Of a stretch of DNA of 64,000 nt, positions 41,389-53,489 are shown in pieces (positions within the stretch are counted from its first letter, which is position 1; the number at the start of each line of letters is the position of its first letter). The position numbers and the translations under genes were made by a program. The notes beneath the pieces are model-generated. The model saw only the letters and a program-made list of their open reading frames with translations, ran no database searches and was not told the DNA's origin. This DNA comes from Cliona cf. orientalis (lineage: Eukaryota; Porifera; Demospongiae; Clionaida; Clionaidae), in NCBI GenBank assembly GCA_963930775.1, contig OZ005700.1, positions 9,294,150 to 9,358,149 of the forward strand, written 5' to 3'.

Positions 41389-42064
41389 GTGACCCTCCAC
41401 GAGGAAACCAAGCATAATGTGTGGAAAAAATTTTTGAGTTAAGGCCACCATTACCAACTACAACCTTTGAACTATTGCTCCAGCAAATTTGAAGTCTCTA
41501 GCCCGTGTAGTCATGGAGATATGAGCAAAAATATACCTGGATCGCCCGTACTAAAGTATTGCAAAAAATTGCAATGAACATTGCTACGTACGTTGCACGC
41601 GGAAGTCTGTATATTCGCCGTTTATGGTAAATACGTGGCCCCGCCCACTAAATCAAAGAGCCAGATGGCTGCCAAAACGTTGGAAAGAGAGCAGCAGCCG
41701 GCGTTTCGATGGAAAAGAACGAAAAGATAAGCGTTTCTATAGATTGTTAGTATACAAAATCGAAGAAATAAGTGACTGGAGAGTGTTTTCTGTGCAGCTG
41801 CCGTGCTTGCCTACCTGCAACTATGGCAACGGCTCCGTATCATGGACGATCAATGTTAGCTACACGGCCGACTTCTTTGAGCTATAACTTGGTAAGTATA
41901 GCGTTCTAGAAGCTACGAAGCAGATATTTGTGTAGAGGAATGATTCCTCTATCGATCTATACCAAAAAGTGAAAAACGATAATTATCACCTTGGGCAACT
42001 ATTTTGGCCTGTATCTCAGATTGATATCCAACGCATTATGCTTGGTTTCCTCGTGGAGGGTCAC
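41389..42064. mobile_element. 676-bp inverted-repeat element, GTGACC termini
   Basis: The terminal inverted repeats are perfect over about 30 bp (GTGACCCTCCACGAGGAAAC then CAAGCATAATG). ATAT flanks both sides (41385-41388, 42065-42068), a likely 4-bp target duplication or part of one. The interior has an 87-residue open frame on the plus strand (41624-41887) rich in Arg/Lys, with no recognisable domain. Length and GTGACC ends match the element at 36990-37656. Confidence 0.8.
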
Positions 42065-42198
42065 ATATACACATAATATCTATTTATTAAAGCCTTCTGA
42101 AATGCTCTAGATGTCTACTATATCATCGTAAAATCTTCTGAAATAATTAGTGGTAGCAGTACCTCACTAAAATTGCAAGTACATGACTATACATACTG

Positions 42199-42689
42199 CA
42201 GACCTTACGATAAATTTTTTTGTATCTATGGCCAGTCAAAATGTCTGAATTTGACCGGACATTTACACCGAATACCCGGACACCAATGTATATTGTATTA
42301 TTAATAATTTTTTTTTCTTCCAACTATAATATATCAATGCTGTAGCAGGGCATGCTGTGTAATATTACAGTACATTCAGCTCAAGGCATAGAAGACCACC
42401 AGCAGATGTACAGCTGCTGAGTCATTGTGGTCAATATGTAGTTGGTAGGTGCTAGGCTCACCCTAAGCCAGCCTCCAAAAACCATAGTTGACCCAGCCAC
42501 AGCTGCTACAGTGCAGCCTAAGCCAGTAAACAGGATGCTAGTCAGACATTAGTGCTTGAACTGCACTATTGAATGCTGCATTGATTGAATGAAAGAAAGA
42601 GTCTGGATAATAAAGTGAATGTCAGGACATGCTGGCTATTTGTCGGAAAATGTCCTATGTCCTATGTCCAACCATTATCATAAGGTCTG
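42199..42689. mobile_element. 491-bp inverted-repeat element, CAGACCTTA termini
   Basis: The left end CAGACCTTACGATAA is matched by the complement of the right end (CAGACCTTATGATAA). ATACTG lies directly outside both ends (42193-42198 and 42690-42695), consistent with a target duplication. Internal TGTCCGG/GGACAT words are repeated in both orientations. A partial relative lies at 36787-36965. Confidence 0.75.
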
Positions 42690-42703
42690 ATACTGTACAT
42701 GCA

Positions 42704-42860
42704 TAGTACCTTTTAACGTCTCTGTGTATGACAATTTGCTGAGCTCGGCAAAGGTAGGCGAGTGCAGAGTTTGCCATATATGGATAAATAAGGCAGAGAC
42801 GAGGGAGAACCATCACAACTGTAGCCGAGCACAGGGAGGAGGTGGGCATGGCTTAAGCTG
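42704..42860 (-). pseudogene. Fragment of an IRAK/receptor-like protein kinase
   Basis: Reading the minus strand from about 42860, one frame gives SHAHLLPVLGYSCDGSPS, the strand-4 region of IRAK/plant-RLK-type kinases. A second frame then gives RLCLIYPYMAN, followed directly by SALAYLCRAQQIVIHRDVK, which is the hinge joined to the catalytic-loop HRD region. The change of frame and the loss of the roughly 40 residues normally between the hinge and the HRD loop show that the fragment is broken. A CCTACAG acceptor and AAAAG|GTACTA donor bound it. Confidence 0.6.
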
Positions 42861-43490
42861 TAGGAGAGATAAATGTAACTAGTTTACATAACAATTCTTG
42901 GAAGTGTACATGAGCTTATGTTCAATAAATCGGTGAATTGGGCACTAAAATTAATGTGAACCATGTGTTACAGTCGAAATCAACACATTCAATGATGCTA
43001 TACAACTCTGTTCTTGTGAATAATCAATCAACATAGCATTATCAGACGATGGTTACTCGTCAGACAATGGCACATGTTCCAATAGTTTAGTACTGTTCTC
43101 CATGGGAATTCTAGGGTTGGGAAAGGAAGGATATATATCCCTGTACATGTGCTCACCGACATTTTAATGAATGCAGTAACTATTATTGACTCTATTTAGC
43201 AGCTACTAACTTTGAGAGAGCCTGTACAAAATTCTTTGCTCCACAAACTTGAGTTATATAGTACCACCAACCAGCTCATCCTGCTCATGATAAAACAAAA
43301 GCAGACACTGCAGTGAAGTGGCAGCAGCCATACTGAGGAGGTGGTTGACAGGACCACCCCCCCCCCCCCCCCCATGAATACAAACCACACTACCTCACAA
43401 GTGTATTGTAGGTCAGACAGTCTCTCTCTCTCTGTGTCAAATAACACTGTGAACATAATCTTGGATTCAGAGTATAATGCAGTCAGCTAG

Positions 43491-43925
43491 GGTATGGTGG
43501 GTAATTTTAGTGGAAAGTCCGAAAAGGCCCTCAAAATTAATTTTCGTGGTTTTAAATTTCGTGACAGCAACCAGTCTAGGGGCGTGGCACTGCTGCATAA
43601 GCAATGATGTAATCTATACACACTCTCTGATCTTCTTTGTTACTAAGCCATACCTACAGATACTTGGACAAAAGGCATGAGATAGAAGAATATTAGTGTC
43701 GAGGATGCTATCAGCTGGATGACAGTGGCTACTGTTCCTTGATAACACTGGAAAGTGTTGGCCGCGCTGCCACGATGTTTGTGGCCAGACCCATTATCAT
43801 GGACTCGCATAGTACGTACCATATCACAGTAGGCATTAATTTCGTGGGTGGGAAAATTTCGTGACTGCCAAGTCAACCACGAAAATAACGAAAATTAGCA
43901 CCTCACGAAAATTACCCGCCATACT
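43491..43925. mobile_element. 435-bp inverted-repeat element, GTATGGYGGGTAATTTT ends
   Basis: The left end GTATGGTGGGTAATTTT is matched by the complement of the right end (GTATGGCGGGTAATTTTCGTG). TTTCGTG-type words recur inside. The minus-strand open frame of 77 codons within it is not treated as a gene. Confidence 0.65.
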
Positions 43926-44646
43926 GTACCATATTATTACACTACCTCAGGGCTCTGCAGAATCTCTAAATTACAATAATTATTATAATATTATTATAAG
44001 GCCACTCCAAATCAATCATTAGTTTCTGGTCACCCGCCCGCATGATATTTTGAAAAGCCAGTTTATGAGGACTATAATGATATTCATAGAAAGATGACGT
44101 AAAATTACACGTATTGAGTCATCATAAATATTATGATACTCTCGAGATCTCGATCTCAAGCTCATTGCCTTGCTGCACATGGTGAATCGAATACTCTTAG
44201 AGTCTAAACTTCACTGTGTCACATCAGTTGTCATCCTGCATTCTGTTGACCTGCCAGTGTACTTCAACAGCTCATAGCTGATCTGACAGGATGTTGTTTG
44301 CACTCGAGGTTTGCTGACCATGCATTTGTGGTATAATTTAAGTACTTCCTCTTCCTGTCTTAATTCAATTAGTCATAGTCCCATAGTCCTAACCACCCGC
44401 CCGCCCGCATGTACCTGAGACAACTGGTGTGACCAGAAACTGATGATTGACTTGGAGTGGCCTAAACCTCGTAAACGAAAAGTGAGGTTTCATGATCTAC
44501 ATGAAAGTCCAAATCGCCCAAGGCAGTACTTTGGGCATATACTGTACATTAGCACACTTGTGTACACATGGCTTCAACAATCACGTATGTAGTTTAAAAG
44601 TAGCACCATGCACAACTAGCTGATCAAAATAATAACGACAAAGCTT

Positions 44647-44804
44647 ACCCTCTGCTCAATAATGCTGAGCTGGCGCATATGTCTGTCATCATGTAATCGT
44701 GGAGATGGTGAACCAGTGCCTTCCAATTGTGAATAGCATCACTGTCCAGAGACACACACAGACCGGTGAATACAGGCATAGGAAGATCAAGTAAATACGG
44801 AGCT
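44647..44804 (-). pseudogene. Death-domain-like exon, probably frameshifted
   Basis: From a CTACAG acceptor at about 44805, the minus strand reads PYLLDLPMPVFTGLCVSLDS and then DAIHNWKALVHHL. This follows the pattern of the first helices of IRAK-type death domains (LP..V...LC..LD, then a W-K core). The continuation that best fits the family (DDRHMRQLSIIEQR, then donor GTAAGC) is in another frame. This suggests a frameshifted relic of the same death-domain kinase whose kinase fragment lies 1.8 kb downstream. The death-domain call is pattern recognition only. Confidence 0.35.
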
Positions 44805-44990
44805 GTAGATGAAAGATCACACTGAATTAATTATGAAAGTCGTGCAGCATCGAACATTCACCAGCGAAAGGGAGTAGCTCTACCGTGACCATCATACCAT
44901 GCGCATACTATGTAGTCTGTACACATATAAAATACTTCAAAGTTGCTGGCTACGTACGTACCTCCTTCCTTTCGCCTCCAGCTCATGGTC

Positions 44991-47900
44991 AATAAGTTGT
45001 GGGATTAATCGGCAAGAGTGAAAACATATAGTAAACCTCCCAGCTTTCTCTTTCTCAGTCTAGAATAGCATCACAGCTCAGTGGGGCGTGGGGAATTCTG
45101 TAGAGGAGTGGCTCACCCGCGCATGCGCTAATTATTATTATTATTCGGGCGTGCTGTAGGAATTGGAAGGAGGACAACTGTAGGTCACCAATCCATACAT
45201 GTAACTGGAATCCGATACGCGAGTACAGGTATTGCAACACTGGGCTCGGGGTGGCCGTGGACTGGGAATGAGGCTCTAGTATGTACGCAAAGCACACTGA
45301 TACGCAAATAATTTTAATAGCGCTCATAGGCATTGCGCATTGACAATAATAATTAGCGTATGCGCGCATGTATAGCAATGATCTGCGTGCGCTCGCGAAG
45401 AAATTCGATGTAAAATGTCTAGGACCTAAGAGATGGACTTGGAGCTGGTGGTACTACTAGAATAATAATAACGGCAGAGTGATCGACCTACACCTAATGT
45501 TATGGAACGAAGAGTTTGAAACTTACAATGTAAGTCACATGGGGCTGTAGATACATCCGCGATCACGCGCAAAGAGCCCTACCACGAGCATCAAGTTAGC
45601 GTTTATATTATGATCTTGGTGTAGCTAGATGCCAAACGCTCTACCATCATTAGAAAAGCCTGGGGGGGGGGGGGGGGTATATATTTATGAAAGCACCTGG
45701 CCCTGTATGTAGCTACTCTATCAATTATGCTAAATGTACCTTATCATTAGAGAAGCATTTATTAGACTGAGTATTACAATTTTCTTTTGAGTTTTTGTTC
45801 GTTTGCAGGTCGATTTTAAATGCAATTGGTGATGTAGATGCTGTGACCAGACGATGATAAATCTATGGGAAGGTGAGGGTGATTATTAAGTAATAGCTAA
45901 AAGTGACTCTGGCTAGCCTCGTCCCCAGACCCTGTCACCTTTTCATTGTTACACACAAAATGGGAGGACCTTGGATCACACGAGAAGTGTCACATAATGC
46001 CATTGATTAATGCGGGCTGCTTGAATGCTGAAAATCGGCTGTTTTCATATTATATGTGCCTTCAAGTGTAGTAGCATGCTGTACACTACCACTCCAGAGC
46101 GAAATGTCGAAGGTACATGTACCTTAAATGATTGTACATAATATACTGCGGTGGTGACAAACCATGCTTTTACATATAGACTACTGAACTCCACAGTTTC
46201 TCATCTTTCTGTTAGAAATCTTATTGGTGATATATACTTTTATAGACTAGTGTCTGAAAGCTTCATAGATAGTAGCTAGCAAAGCATGCATCTGACATTA
46301 ATTTTATCTCCCAGTGTTTGAGTCTGTGGGTAACATTGAAAATCCTTGGGATAAGGCTAATAAAGACAGCCAATTGTATCATAATATATTTTATACATTG
46401 AGTACTAAGAGGGTGGATGTGTCCTTATGTATGCAGTAGAACAATTATTGTAGGATTATGCGGTTTTGGTTGAGTCTTATAAATTACCATACTCGCTCTA
46501 ATTATTTGAACATTCCTAATAGCCTGAATAATAAGTTTAATTTCCTTTGTAATTCATTGAATGAACATTCTAATAGCCTGAATAATAAGTTTAATTTCCT
46601 TTGTAATTCATTGAATATCCAAACTTTCAAGTTTTCTCACCCATTCTAATCAACTGAATGACCACGCGGTACACAGCATGATAGGAGCTCAAGACGACTC
46701 TTACGTGCATTGCAGAGTATGGCTACCACATTTTGGACAGCATCTATGAGCGGAAAGATAACATGGACTTAGTTATAGTGAGCACAGCGGCGACACTAGA
46801 CCTGAGCTGAAGACAATAAACTATAGTTGGACATTGACTGCTGTTTCATTATCGCTAGTGCTTTCTCCATTTTTGTACACTCTAACGAGCCATTGGCTGA
46901 ATTAACCGAACGACGATATTAGTAATTATTTTTGGGTGTTCAGATAATTAGAGCAAGTACAGTACCTTCAAATTTACTCTGTGGGGATGAATCCTCACAT
47001 TAATTATTTTATCACCGTAAGGGGAGAAGTTATCATAATTATTAAGCTACATAAACCAGCATACAAAAGCGCTGCCAGCTACATAGCCATACATTCAAAC
47101 AGTATGACGTCATATTATGGTCGCTAGGGAGCTGCTGTAGTTGCTATGGTTGTGGTCGGATGACGTCACTATGTGATGCATTACTATAGTATTGCAGATG
47201 TGTAGACATTGCTCACTGGGCATAATTACTATGGCAAAGCTCACGGCGCAAGAGCGGCCAGGCAATACTCATAATATTGCCCTAACCACATCCTGGGTGA
47301 TATGAGTATTGCCATTGCCTTGGTCAGCTTTACAGTGTATAGCAGAAGTGCGTGGCATTTTGATCAGTAAATCACGATTAAAGTCAAATAATAATTCTCA
47401 GTGCGTGCATGAAGAATGTGGTAATTGTGTATTAACATAATTATTAAGTGATGTTGCATACCAATCAACAATTTGTACTCAGTGCTATAGATGCATGTAG
47501 GCCATAATAATGTTGTGGCCTACATGCATGCATCTAGCCTAGCACTGATATTATGGTCATGCACACAGCTATGCTATGTACTGATCTTCCAAATGTAAAT
47601 AATGTTCGTGACTGATGTACATGTATCCACTGACTGAAATGTGGTGATTAATAAAGCCCTATGGGACCAAAATTAATCAGAATGCTATTTCAACCATGCA
47701 TGCAATTGTAGGTAGCAACGCTTCATATCTTCCTATATACTCTGAGGCAAGAGAGAGAATAATTTTTGGAATATCTTCACTTGTGTCACTGGGCAGAGAA
47801 AGTGAGCTGTGGCTGGAGAGAGTAGCAAGATCCAAGAAGAGAAGAATTTTAATTTTTCTTATTGATTTGTAATGTCACCCTCTTTTCATTTTCTAATTTT

Positions 47901-48082
47901 TGTAGCATATACACATGTTAGAAGTGTGGTCATAGATAGCTATAGCTGCCTAAATTTTGTGTTAAAAGCGTTTATTCTGTTTTTATGCAGTGCTGGATGT
48001 TACAAAATCTGATGTAGTGGCTGTGATGATTCAACACACAATGTAAGTGGCACTGCATGACATTGGGTATGTGTGCATGTGC
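44991..48082. other. Non-coding stretch, no gene seen
   Basis: About 3.1 kb is AT-rich, with short frames only. It contains a poly-G run (45662-45677), a two-copy tandem repeat (46508-46616), and an inverted pair at 47485-47550 (GATGCATGTAGGCCATAATA facing TGTTGTGGCCTACATGCATG). I see nothing coding. Confidence 0.5.
46508..46616 (+). repeat. Two-copy 54/55-bp tandem repeat
   Basis: GAACATTC(C)TAATAGCCTG followed by AATAATAAGTTTAATTTCCT occurs at 46508 and again at 46563. The copies differ by a single-base indel, so the duplication is recent. Confidence 0.9.
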
Positions 48083-51000
48083 AGTAATTTATATTTTTGT
48101 TTTCTTCTGTTACAGGTGGCCATATAGTCAAGGGTGTACGTTGGGGGCTCTGCCCCTGGTTCAGTACACCCTTGATTAGCGTTTGCCTGCACGTGCATAT
48201 AGCTCGATTCATGTGAGCATATAGCAAGGGTGTACGTTGGGGGCTCTGCCCCTGGTTCAGTACACCCTTGATTAGCGTTTGCCTGCACGTGCATATAGCT
48301 CGATTCATGTGAGCATATAGCAAGGGTGTACGTTGGGGGCTCTGCCCCTGGTTCAGTACACCCTTGATTAGCGTTTGCCTGCACGTGCATATAGCTTGAT
48401 TCATGTGAGCATATAGCAAGGGTGTACGTTGGGGGCTCTGCCCCTGGTTCAGTACACTTTTGATTAGCGTTTGCCTGCACGTGCATATAGCTTGATACAT
48501 ACATGTGAGCATATAGCAAGGGTGTACGTTGGGGGCTCTGCCCCTGGTTCAGTACACCCTTGATTAGCGTTTGCCTGCACGTGCATATAGCTTGATTCAT
48601 GTGAGCATATAGCAAGGGTGTACGTTGGGGGCTCTGCCCCTGGTTCAGTACAACCTTGATTAGCGTTTGCCTGCACGTGCATATAGCTTGATTCATAGCA
48701 AGGGTGTACGTTGGGGGCTCTGCCCCTGGTTCAGTACACCCTTGATTGGCGTTTGCCTGCACGTGCATATAGCTTGATACATATATGTGAGCATATAGCA
48801 AGGGTGTACGTTGGGGGCTCTACCCCTGGTTCAGTACACCCTTGATTAGCGTTTGCCAGCACGTGCATATAGCTTGATACATACATGTGAGCATATAGCA
48901 AGGGTGTACGTTGGGGGCTCTGCCCCTGGTTCAGTACACCCTTGATTAGCGTTTGCCTGCACGTGCATATAGCTTGATTCATGTGAGCATATAGCAAGGG
49001 TGTACGTTGGGGGCTCTGCCCCTGGTTCAGTACACCCTTGATTAGCGTTTGCCTGCACGTGCATATAGCTTGATTCATGTGAGCATATAGCAAGGGTGTA
49101 CGTTGGGGGCTCTGCCCCTGGTTCAGTACACCCTTGATTAGCGTTTGCCTGCACGTGCATATAGCTTGATTCATGTGAGCATATAGCAAGGGTGTACGTT
49201 GGGGGCTCTGCCCCTGGTTCAGTACACCCTTGATTAGCGTTTGCCTGCACGTGCATATAGCTTGATTCATGTGAGCATATAGCAAGGGTGCAGTAATTTA
49301 TATTTTTGTTTTCTTCTGTTACAGGTGGCCATATAGTCAAGGGTGTACGTTGGGGGCTCTGCCCCTGGTTCAGTACACCCTTGATTATCGTTTGCCTGCA
49401 CGTGCATATAGCTTGATTCATGTGAGCATATAGCAAGGGTGTACATTGGGGGCTCTACCCCTGGTTCAGTACACCCTTGATTAGCGTTTGCCTGCACGTG
49501 CATATAGCTTGATACATACATGTGAGCATATAGCAAGGGTGTACGTTGGGGGCTCTGCCCCTGGTTCAGTACACCCTTGATTAGCGTTTGCCTGCACGTG
49601 CATATAGCTTGATACATGTCATGTATGTGAGCATATAGCAAGGGTGTACGTTGGGGGCTCTGCCCCTGGTTCAGTACACCCTTGATTGGCGTTTGCCTGC
49701 ACGTGCATATAGTTTGATACATACATGTGAGCATATAGCAAGGGTGTACGTTGGGGGCTCTGCCCCTGGTTCAGTACACCCTTGATTAGCGTTTGCCTGC
49801 ACGTGCATATAGCTTGATTCATGTGAGCATATAGCAAGGGTGTACGTTGGGGGCTCTGCCCCTGGTTCAGTACACCCTTGATTAGCGTTTGCCTGCACGT
49901 GCATATAGCTTGATTCATGTGAGCATATAGCAAGGGTGCAGTAATTTATATTTTTGTTTTCTTCTGTTACAGGTGGCCATATAGTCAAGGGTGTACGTTG
50001 GGGGCTCTGCCCCTGGTTCAGTACACCCTTGATTATCGTTTGCCTGCACGTGCATATAGCTTGATTCATGTGAGCATATAGCAAGGGTGTACATTGGGGG
50101 CTCTACCCCTGGTTCAGTACACCCTTGATTAGCGTTTGCCTGCACGTGCATATAGCTTGATACATACATGTGAGCATATAGCAAGGGTGTACGTTGGGGG
50201 CTCTGCCCCTGGTTCAGTACACCCTTGATTAGCGTTTGCCTGCACGTGCATATAGCTTGATACATGTCATGTATGTGAGCATATAGCAAGGGTGTACGTT
50301 GGGGGCTCTGCCCCTGGTTCAGTACACCCTTGATTGGCGTTTGCCTGCACGTGCATATAGCTTGATACATACATGTGAGCATATAGCAAGGGTGTACGTT
50401 GGGGGCTCTACCCCTGGTTCAGTACACCCTTGATTAGCGTTTGCCTGCACGTGCATATAGCTTGATACATGTGAGCATATAGCAAGGGTGTACGTTGGGG
50501 GCTCTACCCCTGGTTCAGTACACCCTTGATTAGCGTTTGCCTGCACGTGCATATAGCTTGATACATACATGTGAGCATATAGCAAGGGTGTACGTTGGGG
50601 GCTCTGCCCCTGGTTCAGTACACCCTTGATTAGCGTTTGCCTGCACGTGCATATAGCTTGATACATGTCATGTATGTGAGCATATAGCAAGGGTGTACGT
50701 TGGGGGCTCTGCCCCTGGTTCAGTACACCCTTGATTGGCGTTTGCCTGCACGTGCATATAGCTTGATACATACATGTGAGCATATAGCAAGGGTGTACGT
50801 TGGGGGCTCTACCCCTGGTTCAGTACACCCTTGATTAGCGTTTGCCTGCACGTGCATATAGCTTGATACATGTGAGCATATAGCAAGGGTGTACGTTGGG
50901 GGCTCTACCCCTGGTTCAGTACACCCTTGATTAGCGTTTGCCTGCACGTGCATATAGTTTGATACACACATGTGAGCACATAGCAAGGGTGTACGTTGGG

Positions 51001-51133
51001 GGCTCTGCCCCTGGTTCAGTACACCCTTGATTAGCGTTTGCCTGCACGTGCATATAGCTTGATTCATGTGAGCATATAGCAAGGGTGTACGTTGGGGGCT
51101 CTGCCCCTGGTTCAGTACACCCTTGATTAGCAT
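48083..51133 (+). repeat. About 30 copies of a 96-bp hairpin minisatellite
   Basis: The unit is 96 bp, with longer variants carrying extra CATA/CATGTCATGTATG. Each unit holds an exact 11-bp inverted repeat, CAAGGGTGTAC and GTACACCCTTG, around a 24-base spacer that itself contains GGGGC-TCT-GCCCC. Each could fold into a two-tier hairpin. A linker with CAGTAATTTATATTTTTG and TTCTTCTGTTACAGGTGGCC interrupts the array at 48083, 49290 and 49938. The last two are 648 bp apart and begin near-identical blocks, a higher-order repeat. Because 96 is divisible by 3, long minus-strand frames stay open; they are not genes. Confidence 0.92.
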
Positions 51134-51504
51134 TTCAATATTTTGCTCTAGTATGTCATGCAGGGTTGTTCCAGGCAAGAATCTGCACAAGGAGTGATAC
51201 ATAGGTGAGACATAGTTGTATAGTCACTAAGTAAGTGTAGTGACCACACTCATCTTTTTATTCATTATTATGGTTGTTATCTTATTCATATCTTGTAATT
51301 TCTCTCTTCTTCATTCATTATTCATATTTGATCTTCATGTTTTATTAAATGTTTATAGTAGTATTGTATGCCATTGTAATTTCAATTTATAGTATTGTAT
51401 GCCATTGTAATTTCAAATGTGTGCGTGCGTGCGCATGCAATAATCACACTAATAATCGCGTATTGGATCGTGCGCTCAGCAATGTAGTTTGAGCCCGAGT
51501 CCGC

Positions 51505-51735
51505 CTCAAGATTCACAAACTGATTTTGGACTTATGGGAACGAGATGGCCAGTATTGGACTCCGCGTGGCCCGCGATCGGTTATGCTCGATTGCGCGGTC
51601 GGTATGCGCGCCGACTCGCGACTCAAACCAGTCTGCTTCAGGATTCACAAACTTGAGTTTGGACTTATAGGAACGAGATTGGATGATGTTGGCCAATATT
51701 GGACTCGGCGTCCGCGATCGGTGATGCTCGAAGAA
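51505..51735 (+). repeat. Two-copy GC-rich direct repeat, about 125-130 bp
   Basis: GATTCACAAACTGATTTTGG with AACGAGATGGCCAGTATTGG recurs as GATTCACAAACTTGAGTTTG with AACGAGATTGG...GGCCAATATTGG. Both copies end in CGCGATCGGTKATGCTCG. The CGGTATGCGCGCCGACTC word between them is shared with 57412-57445, so a dispersed family is likely. Confidence 0.75.
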
Positions 51736-52099
51736 GTAATGATCGCGTATGCATAATAATATTATTATGATTGTACATGGATTATATATGACCCTCGCCG
51801 GGATTGGAAACGGTCACGTGAGCGTCATATGTACAATACTTCTTCGCGCGGGCAGTCCGCGTTATTGTTTTTCACACGAGCTGGTGAGGCAGATGAGCTC
51901 TTGAGGTCGTTGGAAGCTCTCCTAAGGTAAGATACAACATTATTTTAGTTTATTTGTATCTGTAAGTGACTCTCCAAGCCTATGTTCCGTGGTCAAGCTG
52001 CGGGTACACAGTTTTCATACCTAAAGTCAGGTCTTGGCATCATAGGGCATCAGATAAAATCTTTGTGGGACAAAATCTCTACCTGTAGGCAATGGAGAT

Positions 52100-52481
52100 C
52101 AGGCCCGTACGCAGCCTTTCTCAAAGGGGGGTTACATGGGGGCGTGGCTCAGATAGGTATGATGTGGGCATTAGCCCACAGCCCACCTAGGCGGCGGGTG
52201 GGTCTGGGGGCATGTTCCCCCAGAAGATATTGGAAATTTAGACTCTTTGAGGGCAATTCTGAGGCATTCTGACAGTGATTTACAATTCCAGATAGGCTGA
52301 TGCTGCTAGCTACTATAACATTAACACTGGCTATACAATCTATTGCACATCTGGTGAAAGCAATACTCGGCTTTGCTTAGCTGTGTAAAGAAGCATGTAA
52401 GTTACACCGAGATTGTTTCTAGTGTTATGCTAGGTGCCAAAAAAAGGGGGGTTCGTTCGAACCCCCCTGTGTACGGGTCTG
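52100..52481. mobile_element. 382-bp inverted-repeat element, CAGRCCCGTACRCAG ends
   Basis: The left end CAGGCCCGTACGCAG is matched by the complement of the right end (CAGACCCGTACACAG). The 5-bp word GAGAT sits directly outside both ends (52095-52099, 52482-52486). Inner GGGGGGTT/AACCCCCC tracts also pair. CAG-starting ends resemble hAT-type termini, but a 5-bp duplication is short for hAT. Confidence 0.65.
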
Positions 52482-53489
52482 GAGATGAACTAAAAGGGTG
52501 TAGATGTAGAGCTTTTGTTGAGATCTGTTGCATGGTGTGCTCCTTTTTAGTGTATATTAAGTTTTTTTGTTGTAATCTTGATGGAGGTGTCAAAACAGTG
52601 AGCTGAATTTAGGTGAGCTTTGTGGGACAGTTGTACCTTACCAGTAACACTACTAACATGGACATTCTGTATGTCTTTTAGTCCATTTGGAGATGTTTTG
52701 TTGCATGCACATGCCAAATGACTCTCAGAAAGAACTGTATGGCTAAATCTATCCTCTGAACATAGATCAGATCACAAAACGTGGTTCTTTAGGTAAATCA
52801 TGCTGTACATGCCCCAGTTGCTGTATCTACATGTAAATACCATCATGTGTTATTAATGTGTATACATGATCTACCTCTCTACCAATGGTTCAACCACCAG
52901 TGATACTGGGCCTGCCAGCTCCAGCTGACAGATGAAAAATTAAGGTGTTCGCTATCCAGAAATTGTATTTACCGTTCAGCAGCATGACCAGAATCACGGC
53001 ACAAGGTCTCTGTCTCTGCTTCTCAGGCTACATTAATCACAGGTATATATAGTAAAGATACAGTAAATTAAGTTTGTGATAATCATAGCATTATTGTAGA
53101 TATCAACCTGTTCCAACAATCATCAGCTGCCTTGAGATGTACAATAATTCATCCGTGTCAGAAGTTCACAAACAATACACCAGTACTGCTCATACATGTA
53201 AGGGACCAACTCAAGGAAACTATTGTGGTAGCTACAGTGATGATCCAGTAGTGAATGCCTAATCATTACTGAGTGCAAAAGCAGTACATCAAGCTACTTT
53301 GGACTATTTTTAGTGAATGATAGCTACACATTTTAAGTGTACAGTAGGTTTTTTTGCTTTTTGACCCAATGTATTATCAGTATAAGATGATATTTATATT
53401 ATTATGTTAACTTACAACCAACATAACATCTAAAACAGCGGCTACTTGAGTCTTAATGATTGTTGTTTGTAATTGAAGTCAACTTCTCT

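Larger units (their letters stand above)
51134..53480. other. Non-coding stretch between repeat blocks
   Basis: No gene is seen. It contains a two-copy repeat (51505-51735), a hAT-like element (52100-52481) and otherwise unique AT-rich sequence with short frames only. Confidence 0.5.

Noticed and set aside
43643-43876. Minus-strand 77-codon frame considered as the last helices of the death domain
   Set aside because: It lies entirely within an inverted-repeat element (43491-43925), so a host exon is unlikely.
48083-51133. CRISPR-like array
   Set aside because: Units are contiguous 96-bp tandem repeats with no unique spacers, in a eukaryotic context with introns.
48000-51202. Minus-strand open frames of 100-256 codons in the 96-bp array
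   Set aside because: The unit length is a multiple of three and stop-poor in two frames, so the frames are by-products of the repeat. They overlap one another and have no splice or start context.
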